A stretch of 60,000 nt of DNA from Symsagittifera roscoffensis. Lineage: Eukaryota > Xenacoelomorpha > Acoela > Convolutidae. Position numbers and translations under genes: made by a program. The notes beneath the pieces are model-generated. The model was not told the origin of the DNA and searched no databases. It worked only from the letters and a program-made list of their open reading frames with translations. This document shows, piece by piece, positions 30,478 through 42,999 of the stretch. The stretch's first letter is position 1. Each line of letters opens with the position of its first letter. The DNA is taken from assembly GCF_963678635.1 (NCBI RefSeq), contig NC_087065.1, forward strand, positions 22,589,254-22,649,253. Direction: 5' to 3'.

Positions 30478-33339
30478 ATGCCTTCGTTCGCGGGAGATTT
30501 TAACCGAGTGGGTGACGCGAACTCGGGCCGAAGTACGACTCGACTGCTAATTTCGGTCATCCGGAAATTATCCGAACATAGTGGCGACGCTTCATTGCGA
30601 GAAGAGGAAAGGAGAAAACTCGAAGATAGTTATGGAGTTGTGGACGATAGATTGAAGAAAATAGTGCGTGCAAAACAAGATGGTCTTAATCGAACCGTTG
30701 ATGACTTTCAAGCGATTTGCTCCAATGTTCACAAAGCATCATTAAGTGTTGCAAAAGTGAAACTGAATTTGGCAGCTTGTAAAGATCAAATTAAGTGCAA
30801 ACGAGATGAATTGAAAAGATTGCATAATGAAGCGGCGGAGCAAAGTATGGTATTGGATATTTTCGAAAGAATCGACACAATTTCGAATACCTCGACCTTG
30901 ATTTCATCTCTAATTGAGCAGAAAAAATACTCGAAAGCGGCAGAAATTGTGCAGAAAGTATCGAACGATTACCAAATGTTATCTGAAGTTGCAACCGTTT
31001 CGGGTATAACTTTACCCCTTGACATAAAAGAACATCTTTTTGGCAAAGTTGTATCTCAAATTCAATATGTACTCTATGAACAATCAGTGAATGGAACCAA
31101 AACACAACAAATGACTAAAACGAAGTCGCAAACTAGACAAGTCGGAGTGTTTACCCAGACACATCCAGATAAGGCCCGAAAAAGTGTCCTGTTTTCAACT
31201 GCCACCAAAAATGTTTCCAATGAAAGTTTCGAAGAAACTATAAACGAACTGGTGTTTTCGCTATCGGCGTTAAACATGCTTTCAGATGCATCTAAAGCTT
31301 TGCAAGCAAACTTCATGCAACAAGTGGAAAGAATATTCATTAGCAGTCAAACGCAGCTATCAAATTTCTACGGAAACACTGGAACGTCGGGCTTAAACCA
31401 TGAAGAGCACAAGAAGCTGGTGTTTTCAGAATTATTTGAACTGATATTTGTGAAACTGGTTAAAATTGTAGACCGTAAGAATTTTTTCATCCAGAAAATG
31501 AACATAGCTATTTTGCAGTCGGCCAAAGGTTCATCATTCTCGATTAAAATGTATTCAATCGCCGATTTTCTGGAAACTTTCCAGCAAGCTGTTATTGAGA
31601 TTCTATTTAAGTTTTTGGTCGAGTCTTCCAAAGATCACTCTATAAACTCGAACGCTGGAAAATTTTACCTGAACCCAGCTACGCCAAATTCCAAAATGCC
31701 GGCTTTGCAATCAAGTAACGAAACGAGTCGGAAACAGTACGTGTCTTTCGCTTCTTCATTAACGAAGCAAAAAGGAAATAACAAATCAAGACATAATTTA
31801 TCAGAACCTGTGAGGAATGCTCAATCGTTGCCTTCGATTTCAGAGAGTGCTCAAAGAGAATCCCTAATTACTCCATCAATTATGAATATCACTTTGATTG
31901 ACAAACCTTTGAACAAAATTTCGAAATATATTTGCGAACAACTTGCTTGCTCTAAAGAACAATGTAGTTTGTACGTCAGCAAAGAGAACCTCGTGAACAA
32001 AAACTTGTTCAACTATTTGAGCCAGAAGTTGAAACGAGTTCTAGAAGATTCTTTGCCAAAAGATGGAATCGGAAGCATTGTTGATTCGAGGAGCACTTTG
32101 GCTAAGTTAGAATCTGACCAGGCTTTGAGTGACGCAACTATTGTAGTTCACGAGCAACTGACATATCTTGCAGACATATCAAAGAATATGCCGACGTTTA
32201 ATACCAAGTTAGAAGAGTTAACGAGTCAGTTTTTAGGAGGGTTCTACAGTAGACTGCATCAAAAATACATTTCACTCTTATCAATACCGGACTCTGAAAG
32301 TCACGTGAGCACTGTATTGAAACTACTGGGAGCTAAGAACATGAAAAGTATTCTCAAAGAGACAAAGTCTTGGACTGAAATAGCAGCGAATTCAGGCGAC
32401 GATTTAAACGGAGACGTGTTCACCACTGGAAACAATAATTTCATCGATTGGTCAGTTATCAATTCCCAAATTTTCGAAACTCTGGCTAACTTCGGCGGCC
32501 AGAAAAGTCTAAACAGTGTCATCACATCGAGCTCAGAAGCGTGCCAAGCAACATTTCAATCGTTGGCCATTATCAATGTCAGTATCAGCTGGCTATTTTG
32601 TCAAGATTATCAACACGTGGCAGCACAATTGGCATCAGGCAAAGGCGAAATCACCCGGACAATAGATGGTCTTGAAACTGTTTCTGAAACCTGTCTTCTA
32701 GCTTGCAATTTGGAGCTGAAAGTGGCATCCTTCTGTTTTCTATCCCAACTTTTCGAAGGTTCAAAAAGCTCATCATTTAGTGCACAGTCTTCAATTGAAG
32801 TTCACAGTAAAGTCAAAGAATTAATTCGAGTGATATACGAAGCGGAAATGATTTTTACAAGGTTCTTTGGTACAAAGAAGTTTGATTTCGTTTTCGATGG
32901 TTTGCCGCATTTTATTGAAAAATTATGCATCTCGAGCGTCGACAAATGCAGCGAATTGTCATCATCTAGTAGCAATTTTATTGACAGATTTCTGCTTGAC
33001 GTTGCAGAATTAAAAAGGGCCTTCAGAAATATCTCGCACATGCAAAATGTAAGGGTGAATAATTTCGATAGTATTTTGTCGTACTTTGAGCTGTTAAAGT
33101 ACCCGCCGAATGACTTAGTTCGAGTGTCCCTAGAAAACGAAGTCCAATTTAACGAGAAAGAATGGATTGCGGTTCTCGTAGTTTCAGCGAAAAAGTTCAA
33201 CAAATTCTTAGATGTTTCTGGCAAAGTAGATCTGGGTTCACCAGATTTGGCACATCTGGTCAAAAATCTCAGCCCTGTTACGAAACAGGAATTAACTAAT
33301 TCTCCCACTGTCCCGAATGGAGTAATTTCCAGTCTATGA
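30478..33339 (+). CDS. EXOC4: Exocyst complex component 4 (Sec8), intronless
   Basis: A single open frame of 953 codons, close to the usual family length of about 970. The Sec8 N-terminal domain is clear: TTRLLISVIRKLSE, the RLKKIVRAKQDGLNRTVDDF region, KVKLNLAACKDQIKCKRDEL. A coiled-coil stretch spans about residues 45-130, with the large helical C-terminal part beyond. Sec8 is one of eight subunits that tether secretory vesicles to the plasma membrane. No intron interrupts the frame, unlike the other recognised genes here. An acceptor AATTTCAG ends at 30441. The 36-base leader contains a two-codon upstream ORF (ATG GTT TGA at 30450-30458) before the real ATG. No poly-A tract follows the gene, so a recent processed copy is not indicated. 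Confidence 0.93.
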   Translation: MPSFAGDFNRVGDANSGRSTTRLLISVIRKLSEHSGDASLREEERRKLEDSYGVVDDRLKKIVRAKQDGLNRTVDDFQAICSNVHKASLSVAKVKLNLAACKDQIKCKRDELKRLHNEAAEQSMVLDIFERIDTISNTSTLISSLIEQKKYSKAAEIVQKVSNDYQMLSEVATVSGITLPLDIKEHLFGKVVSQIQYVLYEQSVNGTKTQQMTKTKSQTRQVGVFTQTHPDKARKSVLFSTATKNVSNESFEETINELVFSLSALNMLSDASKALQANFMQQVERIFISSQTQLSNFYGNTGTSGLNHEEHKKLVFSELFELIFVKLVKIVDRKNFFIQKMNIAILQSAKGSSFSIKMYSIADFLETFQQAVIEILFKFLVESSKDHSINSNAGKFYLNPATPNSKMPALQSSNETSRKQYVSFASSLTKQKGNNKSRHNLSEPVRNAQSLPSISESAQRESLITPSIMNITLIDKPLNKISKYICEQLACSKEQCSLYVSKENLVNKNLFNYLSQKLKRVLEDSLPKDGIGSIVDSRSTLAKLESDQALSDATIVVHEQLTYLADISKNMPTFNTKLEELTSQFLGGFYSRLHQKYISLLSIPDSESHVSTVLKLLGAKNMKSILKETKSWTEIAANSGDDLNGDVFTTGNNNFIDWSVINSQIFETLANFGGQKSLNSVITSSSEACQATFQSLAIINVSISWLFCQDYQHVAAQLASGKGEITRTIDGLETVSETCLLACNLELKVASFCFLSQLFEGSKSSSFSAQSSIEVHSKVKELIRVIYEAEMIFTRFFGTKKFDFVFDGLPHFIEKLCISSVDKCSELSSSSSNFIDRFLLDVAELKRAFRNISHMQNVRVNNFDSILSYFELLKYPPNDLVRVSLENEVQFNEKEWIAVLVVSAKKFNKFLDVSGKVDLGSPDLAHLVKNLSPVTKQELTNSPTVPNGVISSL

Positions 33340-34400
33340 GTGCTAATTTATAAATTGTTCATTCTAGAAACAACTTGTATTAGTTTATAAAAGAGGTGCG
33401 TGATCCAATTTTTGGTAAAATTTTATAAGTCCTATTCAATCCACTATTGCAAATTAAGGTTGAAAAATAATTAGTGCCAAGATCTGATTGTATGTTAACT
33501 GGGATAACACAGGTTTTTTTTGTGTTATGATTTCAATAGTTCTCGTCAATGGATTCTACACTGCTAATCACTGGTTTTTAGCCTTTCATTGGAATCTTGA
33601 ATTATGTATTTCACGGGGACTGGTTACAGCATCTTATGTATTTGCCGCTGCGTTATAATTTCTGGTGCAGTTTTTACTTTTCTCAAGATTTTATTCACGA
33701 ATCCAAGTGAGCACGGTTTCAAGTTTACGAATTGATTCGCAGTATTCCAGAAAAATTGCAGGTGACCATTTTAGGCCCAGTGTTATGTCTAGACCGAGCA
33801 AAGGTGGATGCAAGCACGACAAGACAGTCGAGGCTTTTCGCTGATAAGAATGAGAAATGAACGAAAAAAATTGTGCCGTCTAATTCCATGGTTTTTTATT
33901 CGCGATAAGCAAGGATATTGAAACCGAGTACCGGACATTTTTTTCAGTAAAAATTTTAACAGGCGCAAAGGCAGCGTCCATGGTATGGGTGACAAGGGCT
34001 CAAATCCGGCCGTGAACTAATTTTGTAAACATAAATTTTCCTGCTGCAATGATAATTGTCTGTTTCACTTGTCTCATGTTTTTTTTTTTTATAACGGCAC
34101 GAAGTTATTTCATGAATAAAGCAATCTCTTCTTAATATAAAGTTCAACTACTTACCCGGTGCCGCTGAAGCTGCATTTTTTCTAATAAACCTAAAAAAAT
34201 TAAACATGACGACCAAGACAACTCTTCTTTACTTGAGTTCAGCATGTTTTTTTTTAGCTTTCAACCAAATTGAGCGCAAATATTTTATTGAGAGCTTGTG
34301 TTTTAGAAAGCTTAAGACATGTTTCAAAGCTTTTGTAAATTAGAAAAAGGTTATAGCCGCTAAATTAGAGTCTAGTTTTTGCTATATCTTCTTTCAAATT
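33340..34400. other. Intergenic AT-rich region
   Basis: This is the presumed 3' UTR of EXOC4 followed by non-coding sequence. No canonical AATAAA lies close after the stop. I found no gene, clear repeat or RNA here. Confidence 0.5.
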
Positions 34401-34899
34401 GTTAAGCTATTTGCTGTCTTCTTTCAAACTGTTTGATGCACGCTTAAATACTTAATAAATTTCGTTTAAATATAATCATATAACCTTTTGTAAAACTGTT
34501 CCAATATTTTCATAATTTGATCTACTAATCAGTTAATATACAAAGCAATTTTCCCTTTTTTTTCAAACTATTGAAAACTTTATTGGGAGATCATACAAAA
34601 AACTGGTTAACTTTTACTTTGCTACTACCTCACTATCCGGCACTTGATTACACTGATAAAAGATTTCGCACAATCAATGATTGTTTGTTTCAAAACAATT
34701 AACTTCTCGCGTCAAAGAGACAAAAGACACATCGAATAGTTTTAATTGTGCAAAAATGTTCAAAAGAATTACAAACTGTTCAATTAAGTTTATAAATTTG
34801 TTGGCTTATATTGGAGACATGTATAACAATAGTGTCTACAAAGAATATATATTTTTTTCGTTTTGATTTTGCCTTCATCATTCTGTACAAAGAATTTGA

Positions 34900-36080
34900 T
34901 TTTACTGTTCTTTTTAATTTTGATGTAGCAACATACAGTTGTCGCTGAGTAGAGACAATATCTCAAAGCCACAACGAGATTTCTTTCCTGACTTTTGTTG
35001 ATTGTTAGGGCAAAAGCTGGCTTCAGAGGAAACTGCTCTCTCCCTAAATTGAATGGAACTGTTTCACTCTCCGCGACAATAAAGCTAATCCGAGGATTAT
35101 AGTGGAGCTCCTTACTGTTGATCTTACAGGCGATAATTAAGATTTACCGATAATATTCACAACGATGCAGCGAACTCGTTGAAGAGACCATTTTTGGGAT
35201 CAATGTTTCCTTTGAGCATAATCGGCATCCTAACTTGCAAGGTTAGTTGATGGTCAGATAAGCCTGCTACTTCGAGGGAGTGGAGAAATATGAACGGATA
35301 TCTGCATTGATCATCAGTGGTGCGAGCAATGTCTGCGCTCTAGCTTTCGATGGCGGTATCTTATCACTTTATAAATTAACTTAACGAGTAATACAGCTGG
35401 AGTTTAACATTTTGGAAACTGTTGGCAGCTTTACGTATAAACACGAGTCGTTGATTTCTGAACGGTTCTTATTGCCTTCGACAGCTCTTGTTGCTCACAA
35501 TCCTCAAAGAAGTTTGTCTGCTTGGGAAATTTTTTAAAAAGAAAAAAATGAACAGCGATTACCTCGAAACCATTGAAAACACGATCGACTGCTTCCTTGG
35601 GTATGAAATTGTTATAATGTCGTTGTTTTCTGATGATAGAGCCACTAAATTGTCCTTCAATTGATTTCGATCCCCAACAGACAAAGGCCAACTATCGTAA
35701 TCCATGGCATCTGATGCATTCTGAGCTCCTTTCATCCGCATGCTCTTTTCAAGTGAGAACGAAATATAATGCGACCAGTAAATTTCTTAGGGCAAAACGA
35801 AATAGTGTCCCGATCATTTCTTAATTTTACAACGAGAAGGATTTGTCTAAAACAAAATTATGATATAAAACCACCTGATGGAAATTTTGAACAATAGTTT
35901 CGTGCTTTTTATCAGTCTCTCATCTAAAACCACCAGCCAGCACGATAGAGTTACATCCGAAAATGACATCAGCATCCTTTCTGTCTCTAAATGACCTATC
36001 AAAGGCTCCTAGTGAAAAGCGGTGAATCATAGATGCTTCTACCCAAACAACAACTTTGGCGGAGTTGATTCCTGTGATGA
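34900..36080 (-). pseudogene. PIF1/Helitron-type helicase remnant, copy 1
   Basis: In minus order, around 36060-35940 the sequence reads VVVWVEASMIHRFSLGAFDR and IVLAGGFR, the Walker B/DEASM and GDFRQ-like motifs of PIF1-family helicases (one core acidic residue is replaced by Val). Between 35700 and 35430 lies a 86-codon frame (FIPKEAVDRVF region). Near 35230-34920 come MPIMLKGNIDPKNGLFNE and FPLKPAFALTINKSQERNL, the C-terminal helicase motifs found in Helitron and PIF1 proteins. Stops and shifts are frequent. The Rep domain of a Helitron was not identified, so the assignment to Helitron rather than another PIF1-bearing element is an inference. Confidence 0.7.
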
Positions 36081-36099
36081 GTTATATTCAAAGAGTATG

Positions 36100-38060
36100 C
36101 CTCCTGTATCTGAAGTGGAATTTTAAATCGAGAATGCTTGTTGAGTGGCGGGGATGATTTCTGCCATGTCTCCTTGGGACGAGACGTCCAGCAGGCAGAT
36201 ATTCCTCAGACTCGTCCAGGTCTACCAGCGATTGCTTTCTTTAGCTCTTCAGAGGATTTTTGTCACTTCACGGGAAAGCCTCAAAAATTTTCCGCATCTG
36301 AAAGTCGGGATCGTTTTTCAGTGAATGTATAATATCCTGGAGAGATCGCATAATTAAGGTCGTTGCTCGCACTGACAAAAATGTTAAAAACTATCTTGAG
36401 TCCATTTACGGTTCATACTACTGGGGGCATTCCACTCGAATTCAAAAGTGTGCGAAAGACGCATCATCAGCAGAAATTTTGGAAAAAATAGCTAGAATGT
36501 AAGTAAAAATAGCTGGCAATGGTAATTTCAAAAAAAATTAATTGGCACTAAAAAGAAGATAGTAGAAAACTAAGATGAAAAAGATCCAATAAAAAATATC
36601 AAGTTAGAGTGGAAAGATATATTGAAAATACAGTAGAGAAAGATAAGTGACAAAATAGATCGAAAAGATAGACCAGAGATTTGGTAAAAAGAATTGATTA
36701 ATAGCAAGAGTTGAAAAAGAAAATAAAAGATGTTTTGAAAAGGTAGAAAATAAAGGTAGATAAAAAAATTTGATAAGAAAGAAAAAGATATGCAAAAAAT
36801 TGGTTAGAAAACTATTTCAAAATTAAAGATAGAAAGAAAGATAAGCAAAAGAGTTACGTAATAACGAGAGACCTATAAGATAGAATAAAAAGACAAGAAA
36901 AAATACTTGAAGAAATAGATAGTTACACATAAAACACGAAAATTTTGCTTCTGTTTTCTAACTCTTAGTTTCTAAGCTTACAAATTTTTGGTCAAAGATC
37001 CCCGAAATAAGAAAAACAATTCTTTGAAAACTACGAATTAAACTCTAAGTTTGATTTAAATTACAAAACTTTATGACAACATCATTAAAATCGCTTCAAT
37101 TACAAAGAAACCGAACCTTTAGGTTAACGGCTCAATGAACGCATTTTCTGTCTTCATTATCTTACTCTGACGATTTATCAGATATCTGCCCTTCACTTCT
37201 TTCATCTTGAGTTGACTCATTGCGTTTTTAGACATCGTTGTTTTTGTTGATTTTGTGAGATAGTGCTTCGAAGCTCTTTTTTCTTGGAAATTTGACACTT
37301 CGACGACGGATTTGTTTTTTTTGCCGTCTTTGCGTCTAGATCCCTGTCTTCTTCAAGTGGTGTGCCATTTTAGCTAGGCTGGCTCGAAAAAGCTTGTTTT
37401 GTCAGTGTGCATGCTTGTCTTGATTCTACAGGTTAAAAACTCAAGTCCGTAGGTGTCTGCCTTTTTTTTCAGTTCCTTCCGTGATCAATACGTCAGGATT
37501 CACTGTCTCTGGATTAACCGGCTCTGGAATCATTGCCTTCAGATTCACTGCCTCTGTATTCGATTTCTCTTGATTCAATACCTCGGGACCATGACCATGA
37601 GATGCTGGTGGTTACTTGCAGCTGGCATGGAACAGTGGAATTCGGATTCTCTTCAGAGGAATCTGCTTTCACCACTGCGCTGAAATTTAACTGTATTATT
37701 TGAACGTGTAATATTACTAAGCCAAGCAGGGAAATAGATTCTGGTTATACTTACTCGATGGCCCAGCGAAAGCTTCGCTTGTTGAGTGCCGGGGCTTGTT
37801 GAGTGCCGGGGATGAGTTCTGCTATGTTTCATTTGCACGAGACGTCCAGCTGGTAGATCGTCCTCAAACTCCTCCAGGTCCACAGTGATTGCAATCGCTG
37901 AATGTTGGACTTGATGTTGTAAGCAATATCTTTTTAATCTGCAGATGGGAGTTTAAGAAGCCTCGTCACTCTGTTTGTTGGCATGTTTCTTTAGCTCTTC
38001 CACCGACGCTTTTTTCTCACTTCGCGGCAAAGCCGGGCAAACTTTCCGCTATCTTCTTTC
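36100..38060 (-). pseudogene. Exon-like pieces of an unrecognised minus-strand protein, copy 1
   Basis: In minus order: a piece with SEKKASVEELKKHANKQSDE (about 38040-37965); a piece with DLEEFEDDLPAGRLVQMKHS (37883-37754) followed by a good donor GTAAGTATAACC; after a short intron-like gap, a piece with SGES and DSSEEN-type acidic sequence (about 37683-37450); and a Lys-rich piece ending KTENAFIEPLT before a stop (about 37320-37128). The same pieces recur in the other repeat copies. The phase across the GTAAGT donor does not fit the next acceptor, so the exact gene model is unresolved. Either host gene fragments captured by a mobile element or the element's own protein would fit. Confidence 0.45.
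36540..36930 (+). repeat. Purine-rich (GATA/GAAA) strand-asymmetric tract
   Basis: The plus strand is almost all A and G over several hundred bases (units such as AGAAAGATA). Comparable blocks occur at about 39700-40090, 42640-42780 and 43785-44070 as parts of the segmental repeats. Confidence 0.8.
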
Positions 38061-38529
38061 AAACTGTTTGATGCACGCTTACATAACTAATAATAATGCT
38101 TTAGATCTTCTTCCATAAAATTTTGGAAATTTGTTTCGATAAATTCATTATTTGATCCAATCAAATAATCTACCCTGGATTTTTCCCATTTCTTTTCAAA
38201 CTATTGAAATCTTTACTGAGAGATCTAATATTAAACTTGTTAACTTTTACTTTATCGTTATCTAACTAAATGACACTTGATTGCACTGATAAAAGATTTC
38301 GTACAATCAATGACTGTTTGTTTCAGAACGATTATTTTCTCGCGTCAAAGAGACAATAGACACATCGAATAACTTTAATTGTGCAAAAATGTTCAGAAGA
38401 ATTGCAAACTGTTCAATTAAGTTCATATCTTTGTTGGCTTATATTGGAGACATGTATAACAATAGCGTATCTTTATAAAGATTATTATTTTTTTAAAATT
38501 TGAGATTGCCTTCGTCATTTCGCAGGAAG

Positions 38530-39220
38530 AATTTGTTATTACTCTATTTTTAAGATGCAGCAATATACAGTTGGCGGTGGGAAGATACAATATCCCAAAG
38601 TCACGCCAAGGTTTCTGCCCTGACTTTTGTTCATTGTTTAGGCGAAAGCTGGCTTCACAGAAACTGTTTTCTCCCTAACTTGAATGGAACTGTTTCACTC
38701 TCGTCGACAATAAGGCTAATCCGAGGAATATAGTGGGGCTCCTTACTGCTGAGCTTGCAAGGTTAGTTGATGGTCAGATAAGCCTGCAACTTCGAGTGAG
38801 TGAAAAAATACGAATGGGTATCTGCATTGATCATCAGTGGTGCGAGCACTGTCTGCGCTATAGCATTCGATGGAGGTATCTTATCACTTTATAAATAAAC
38901 TTAACGAGTAATACAGCTGGAGTTTAACATTTTGGAAACTGTTGGCAGCTGTACGTATTAAAACAAGTCGTTGATTTATGAACGGTCGTTATTGCCTTCG
39001 ACAGCTCTTGTTGCTCACACTGCTCAAAGAAGTTTATCTATTTGGGAAATTTTTTAAAAGGAAAAAAATGAACAGCGATTACCTCGAAACCATTGCAAAC
39101 ACAATCGACTGCTTTTTAAGGTATGAAATTCTTATGTCGTTGTTTTGTGATGATGGAGTTGATTCCTGTGATGGAGTATATTCAAAGAGTATGCCTCCTG
39201 TATCTGAAGTGGAATTTTAA
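38530..39220 (-). pseudogene. PIF1/Helitron-type helicase remnant, copy 2 (shortened)
   Basis: This is nucleotide-level copy 2 of the 34900-35700 helicase segment, with about 100 bases deleted relative to copy 1 around 38760 and more missing at the 5' side. It contains the same AACAGCGATTACCTCGAAAC region and the downstream helicase C-terminal sequence, equally broken. Confidence 0.65.
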
Positions 39221-40289
39221 ATTGAGATTGCTTTTTGAGTGCCGGGGATGATTTCTGCTATGTCTCCTTCGAACGAGATGTCCAGCAGGCAGATCGTCCT
39301 CAGACTTCTCAAGATCTACCAATTGCAATCGCGGGATGTTCGACCTGATGCTTTAAGTAATGTTTTTTGAATCTGTAGATTGGAACTTAAGAAGCCCCGT
39401 TAGTCTGTTTGTTGGCACGTTTCTTTAGCTCTTCCACCAAGGATTTTTTCTCACTTCACGGGCAAATTTTCCGCATCTGAGAAGTTGGGATCATTTTTCA
39501 GTGAATCTGTATTATCCTGGTGAGCTCTCATAATGAAGGCTCGCACTGACAAAAATATGTTTAAAACTATCTTGAGGCGATTTACGGTTCATACTACTGG
39601 GGACATTTCACTCGAATTCAAAAGTGTCCGAAAGACGCAGCATCAGCAGAAATTTTGGAAGAAATAGCTAGAATGTAAGTAAAAATAGCTGGCAATGGTA
39701 ATTTCAAAAAAAATAAATTGGCACTAAAAAGAAGATAGTAGAAAACTAAGATGAAGAAGATCCAATAAAAAATATCAAGTTAGAGTGGAAAGATATATTG
39801 AAAATACAGTAGAGAAAGGTAAGTGACAAAATAGATCGAAAAGATAGACAAGAGAGTTGGTAAAAAGAATTGATTAAGAGAAAGATAGTTGAAAAAGAAA
39901 ATAAAAGATGTTTTGAAAAGGTAGAAAGGTAGATAAAAAAGAAAAAGATATGCAAAAAAGTTGTTTAGAAAACTATTTCAAAAATAAAGATAGAAAGAAA
40001 GATAAGCAAAAGAGTTAGGTAATAACGAGAGACCTATAAGATAGAATAAAAAGACAAGAGAAATTACTTGAAGAGATAGATAGGTACACAAAAAACACGA
40101 AAATATCACTTCTGTTTTCTACCTCTTAGTTCCTAAGCTTATAATTTTTTTGTCAAACATCTTCGAATAAGAAAAACAATTCTTTGAAAACTACGAATTA
40201 AACTTTAAGTTTGATTTAAATTACAAAACTTTATGACAAGATCATTTAATTCGCTTCAATTACAAATAAACCGAACCTTTAGGTTAACG

Positions 40290-41893
40290 GCTCAATGAAC
40301 GCATATTTCGTCTTCATTTATCTTACTCTGACGACTTATCAGATATCTGCCCCTCACTTCTTTCATCTTGAGTTGACTCATTGCGTTTTTAGACATCCTT
40401 GTTTTTGTTGATTTTGTGAGATTGTGCTTCGCAGCTCTTTTTTCTTGGAAAATTGACACTTCGACGACGGATTTGTTTTTCCCGTTTTTGCGTCCAGATC
40501 TCTGTCTTCTTCAAGTAGTGTGCCATTTTAGCTAGCCTGGCTCGAAAAAGCCTGTTTTGCCAGTGTGCATGCTTCTGTTGATTCTACCTATTAAAAACTC
40601 AAGTCCGTAGGTGTCGGCCTTTGTTTTTCAGTTCCGTGTTCAATGCGTCAGGATTCACTGTCTCTCATTAACTGGCTCTGGCTTCATTGCCTTAGATTCA
40701 CTGCCTCTGTATTCGATTTCTCTGGATTCACTACCTCTTGACCATGACCATGAGATGCTGTTGTTACTTGCAGCTGGCATGGATCTGTGGGATTCTCCTC
40801 AGAGGAATCTGCTTCTTTTAACACTGTCTTTACGGATTTGACCGATTTTTTTTGCTTTCACCACTGTGCTGAAATTTAACTGTATTATTTGAACGTGTAA
40901 TATTACTAAGCCAAGCAGGGAAATAGATTCTGGTTATACTTACACGATGGCCCAGCGAAAGATTCCTTTTTGCCCTCTTTGCGTCCAGATCTGTCTTCTT
41001 CAAGTGGTGTGCCATTTTAGCTAGGCTGGCTCGCTCGGAAAAGCCTGTTTTGTCTGTGTGCATGCTTCTGTTGATTCTACAGGTTAAAAACTCAAGTCCG
41101 TAGGTGTCGGCCTCTGTTTTCCAGTTCCTTCCGTGTTCAATGCGTCAGGATTCACTGTCTCTGGATTAACTGGATCTGTATTCATTGCTTTCAGATTGAC
41201 TGCCTCTATTCGATTTCTCTGGATTCACTACCTCAGGACCATGATCATGAGATGCTGGTGTTTTTTGCAGCTGGCATGGAGTAGTGGGGTTCTTCTCAGA
41301 GGAATCTGCTTCTTTTAACACTATCTTTACGGATTTGACCGATTTCTTTTTGCTTTCACCACTGTGCTCAAGTAAATGTAACTATTGTTTGAACGTGTAA
41401 TATTGCAAAAGCCAAGCAGGGAAATAGATTCTGGTTAGACTTACTCGATGGTTCAGCGAAAGCTTCGCTTGTTGAGTGCCGGGGATGAGTTCTGCTATGT
41501 TTCATTTGCACGAGACGTCCAGCAGGCAGATCGTCCTCAGACTCCTCCAGGTCCACAGTGATTGCAATCGCTGAATGTTGGACTTGATGTTGTAAGCAAT
41601 ATCTTTTGAATCTGCAGATAGGAGTTTAAGAAGCCTCGTCACTCTGTTTGTCTGCATGTTTCTTTAGCGCTTCCACCGACGCTATTTTCTCACTTCACGG
41701 GAATGCCGGTCAATTTTTTGGCATCTGAGAAATCGGGATCGTGTTTCAGTGAATCTACACTATCCTGGAGAGGTTTATCGCATAAATAAATTCGTTGCTC
41801 GCATCGAGAAAAATATGTTCGAAACTTTCTTTGAAGCCACTTACGGTTTATACTACTGGTGTCATTTTTCAAGTTTCTAGAGAGCCAAAGCAA
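40290..41893 (-). pseudogene. Exon-like pieces of the unrecognised minus-strand protein, copies 2 and 3
   Basis: The best preserved upstream piece is 41893-41690 (RKWLQRKFRTYFSRCEQRIY region ending SDAKKLTGIPVK). Next come a SEKIASVEALKKHADKQ piece near 41690-41630 and a DLEESEDDLPAGRLVQMKHS piece (41556-41445) with a donor. Two successive copies of the acidic piece follow (41370-41110 and 40870-40620), with a Lys-rich end near 40480-40290. Stops differ between copies, which indicates independent decay after duplication. Confidence 0.45.
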
Positions 41894-41979
41894 GTTGAGG
41901 AGATTTGAAGTTGAACCAACTTTTGAGTCAAATGATCAGGATGAAAAATCAGGGACGAAGTGGCCCTAGTACGAGTGCG

Positions 41980-42540
41980 TTTTTGAAAATGGGTTTACTA
42001 AAAACGCACCCGAGTTTTTGTTAATTACAAAAACGCATACCACCGATGAATTGCAAAAACGCACCTTTATTTCCAAAAACGCACCTCGATCTCAAAATTG
42101 ACAAAAAAACTATCTAAAATAAAACTTTCTGGGACTGAAAAAAGACAAGGGTCTAGAAAATCGAAATTAAACTGAGTTTCCTGCAAAAAAGTGCCTTCAG
42201 TTACGAAAACCCACCTAAACCCAAAGTAACACAAAATAATGAAAATCAAGCCCAGAACACAGAAAATATATCCATTAGCATTTGAAAAGAGAACTTGACA
42301 AAAAACAAAGTTAGGCTCAATTTCAGGCCAAAATTATGGAAATGAGCTTAAACCCAAATTTTTCCACAACGCACCCCAAATTGTACAAAACAAGGAAAAT
42401 GAAGCCCAGAACACAGAAATTTTGTCCAATTTTATTTGAGGAGCAAGAACTTGCCGAAAAACGAAATTAGGCTCATTTTTGGGCCAAAATGTCGGAATTG
42501 GGCTCAAACCCAACTTTTTCCCGAAATTCCACTCGAATTC
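41980..42540 (+). repeat. Short tandem array rich in AAAACGCACC and a unit of about 150 bp
   Basis: AAAAACGCACC-type phrases recur at 42000-42090. GAAGCCCAGAACACAGAAA-type sequence recurs near 42248 and 42402 within a larger unit that also shares GGCTCA and TTTGGGCC-type parts. A third, more diverged unit precedes them. Confidence 0.7.
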
Positions 42541-42999
42541 AAGTGTCCGAAAGACGCAGTATCAGCAGAAAAAGCTCAAAATTTTAAAAGAAATAGTTGG
42601 AATGTCAGAAGAAATAACTGGCAATGTTTAACCAATAAAAAACTTTTGGCACTAAAAAGAAGATCGAAAAAAGATAGCTAGAAAGATAGATTGAAAAATC
42701 TGATGAAAAAGATCAATTAAAAAAAAGAAAAAGGGAGACCTACAAGGTTCAAAAAAATGACAAGAAAAATATTGAAAGAGAATAATAAATACACAAAAAA
42801 ACTGCGAAAATATCGCTTCTGTTTTCTAACTCTTAGTTCCTAAGCTTACAAATTTTGTGTCGAACATCTTCGAAATAAGAAAAACAATTCTTTGAAAACT
42901 ACGAATTAAACTGAGTTTGATTTAATTTACAAAACTCATGACAACTTCAATATCTTGGCTTCAATTATAAAGAAACCAAAACTTTAGATTAACGGCTCA

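Noticed and set aside
33960-34020. tRNA-like B-box (GGGCTCAAATCCGG)
   Set aside because: No A-box at the right distance, no stems and no T-run terminator in position.
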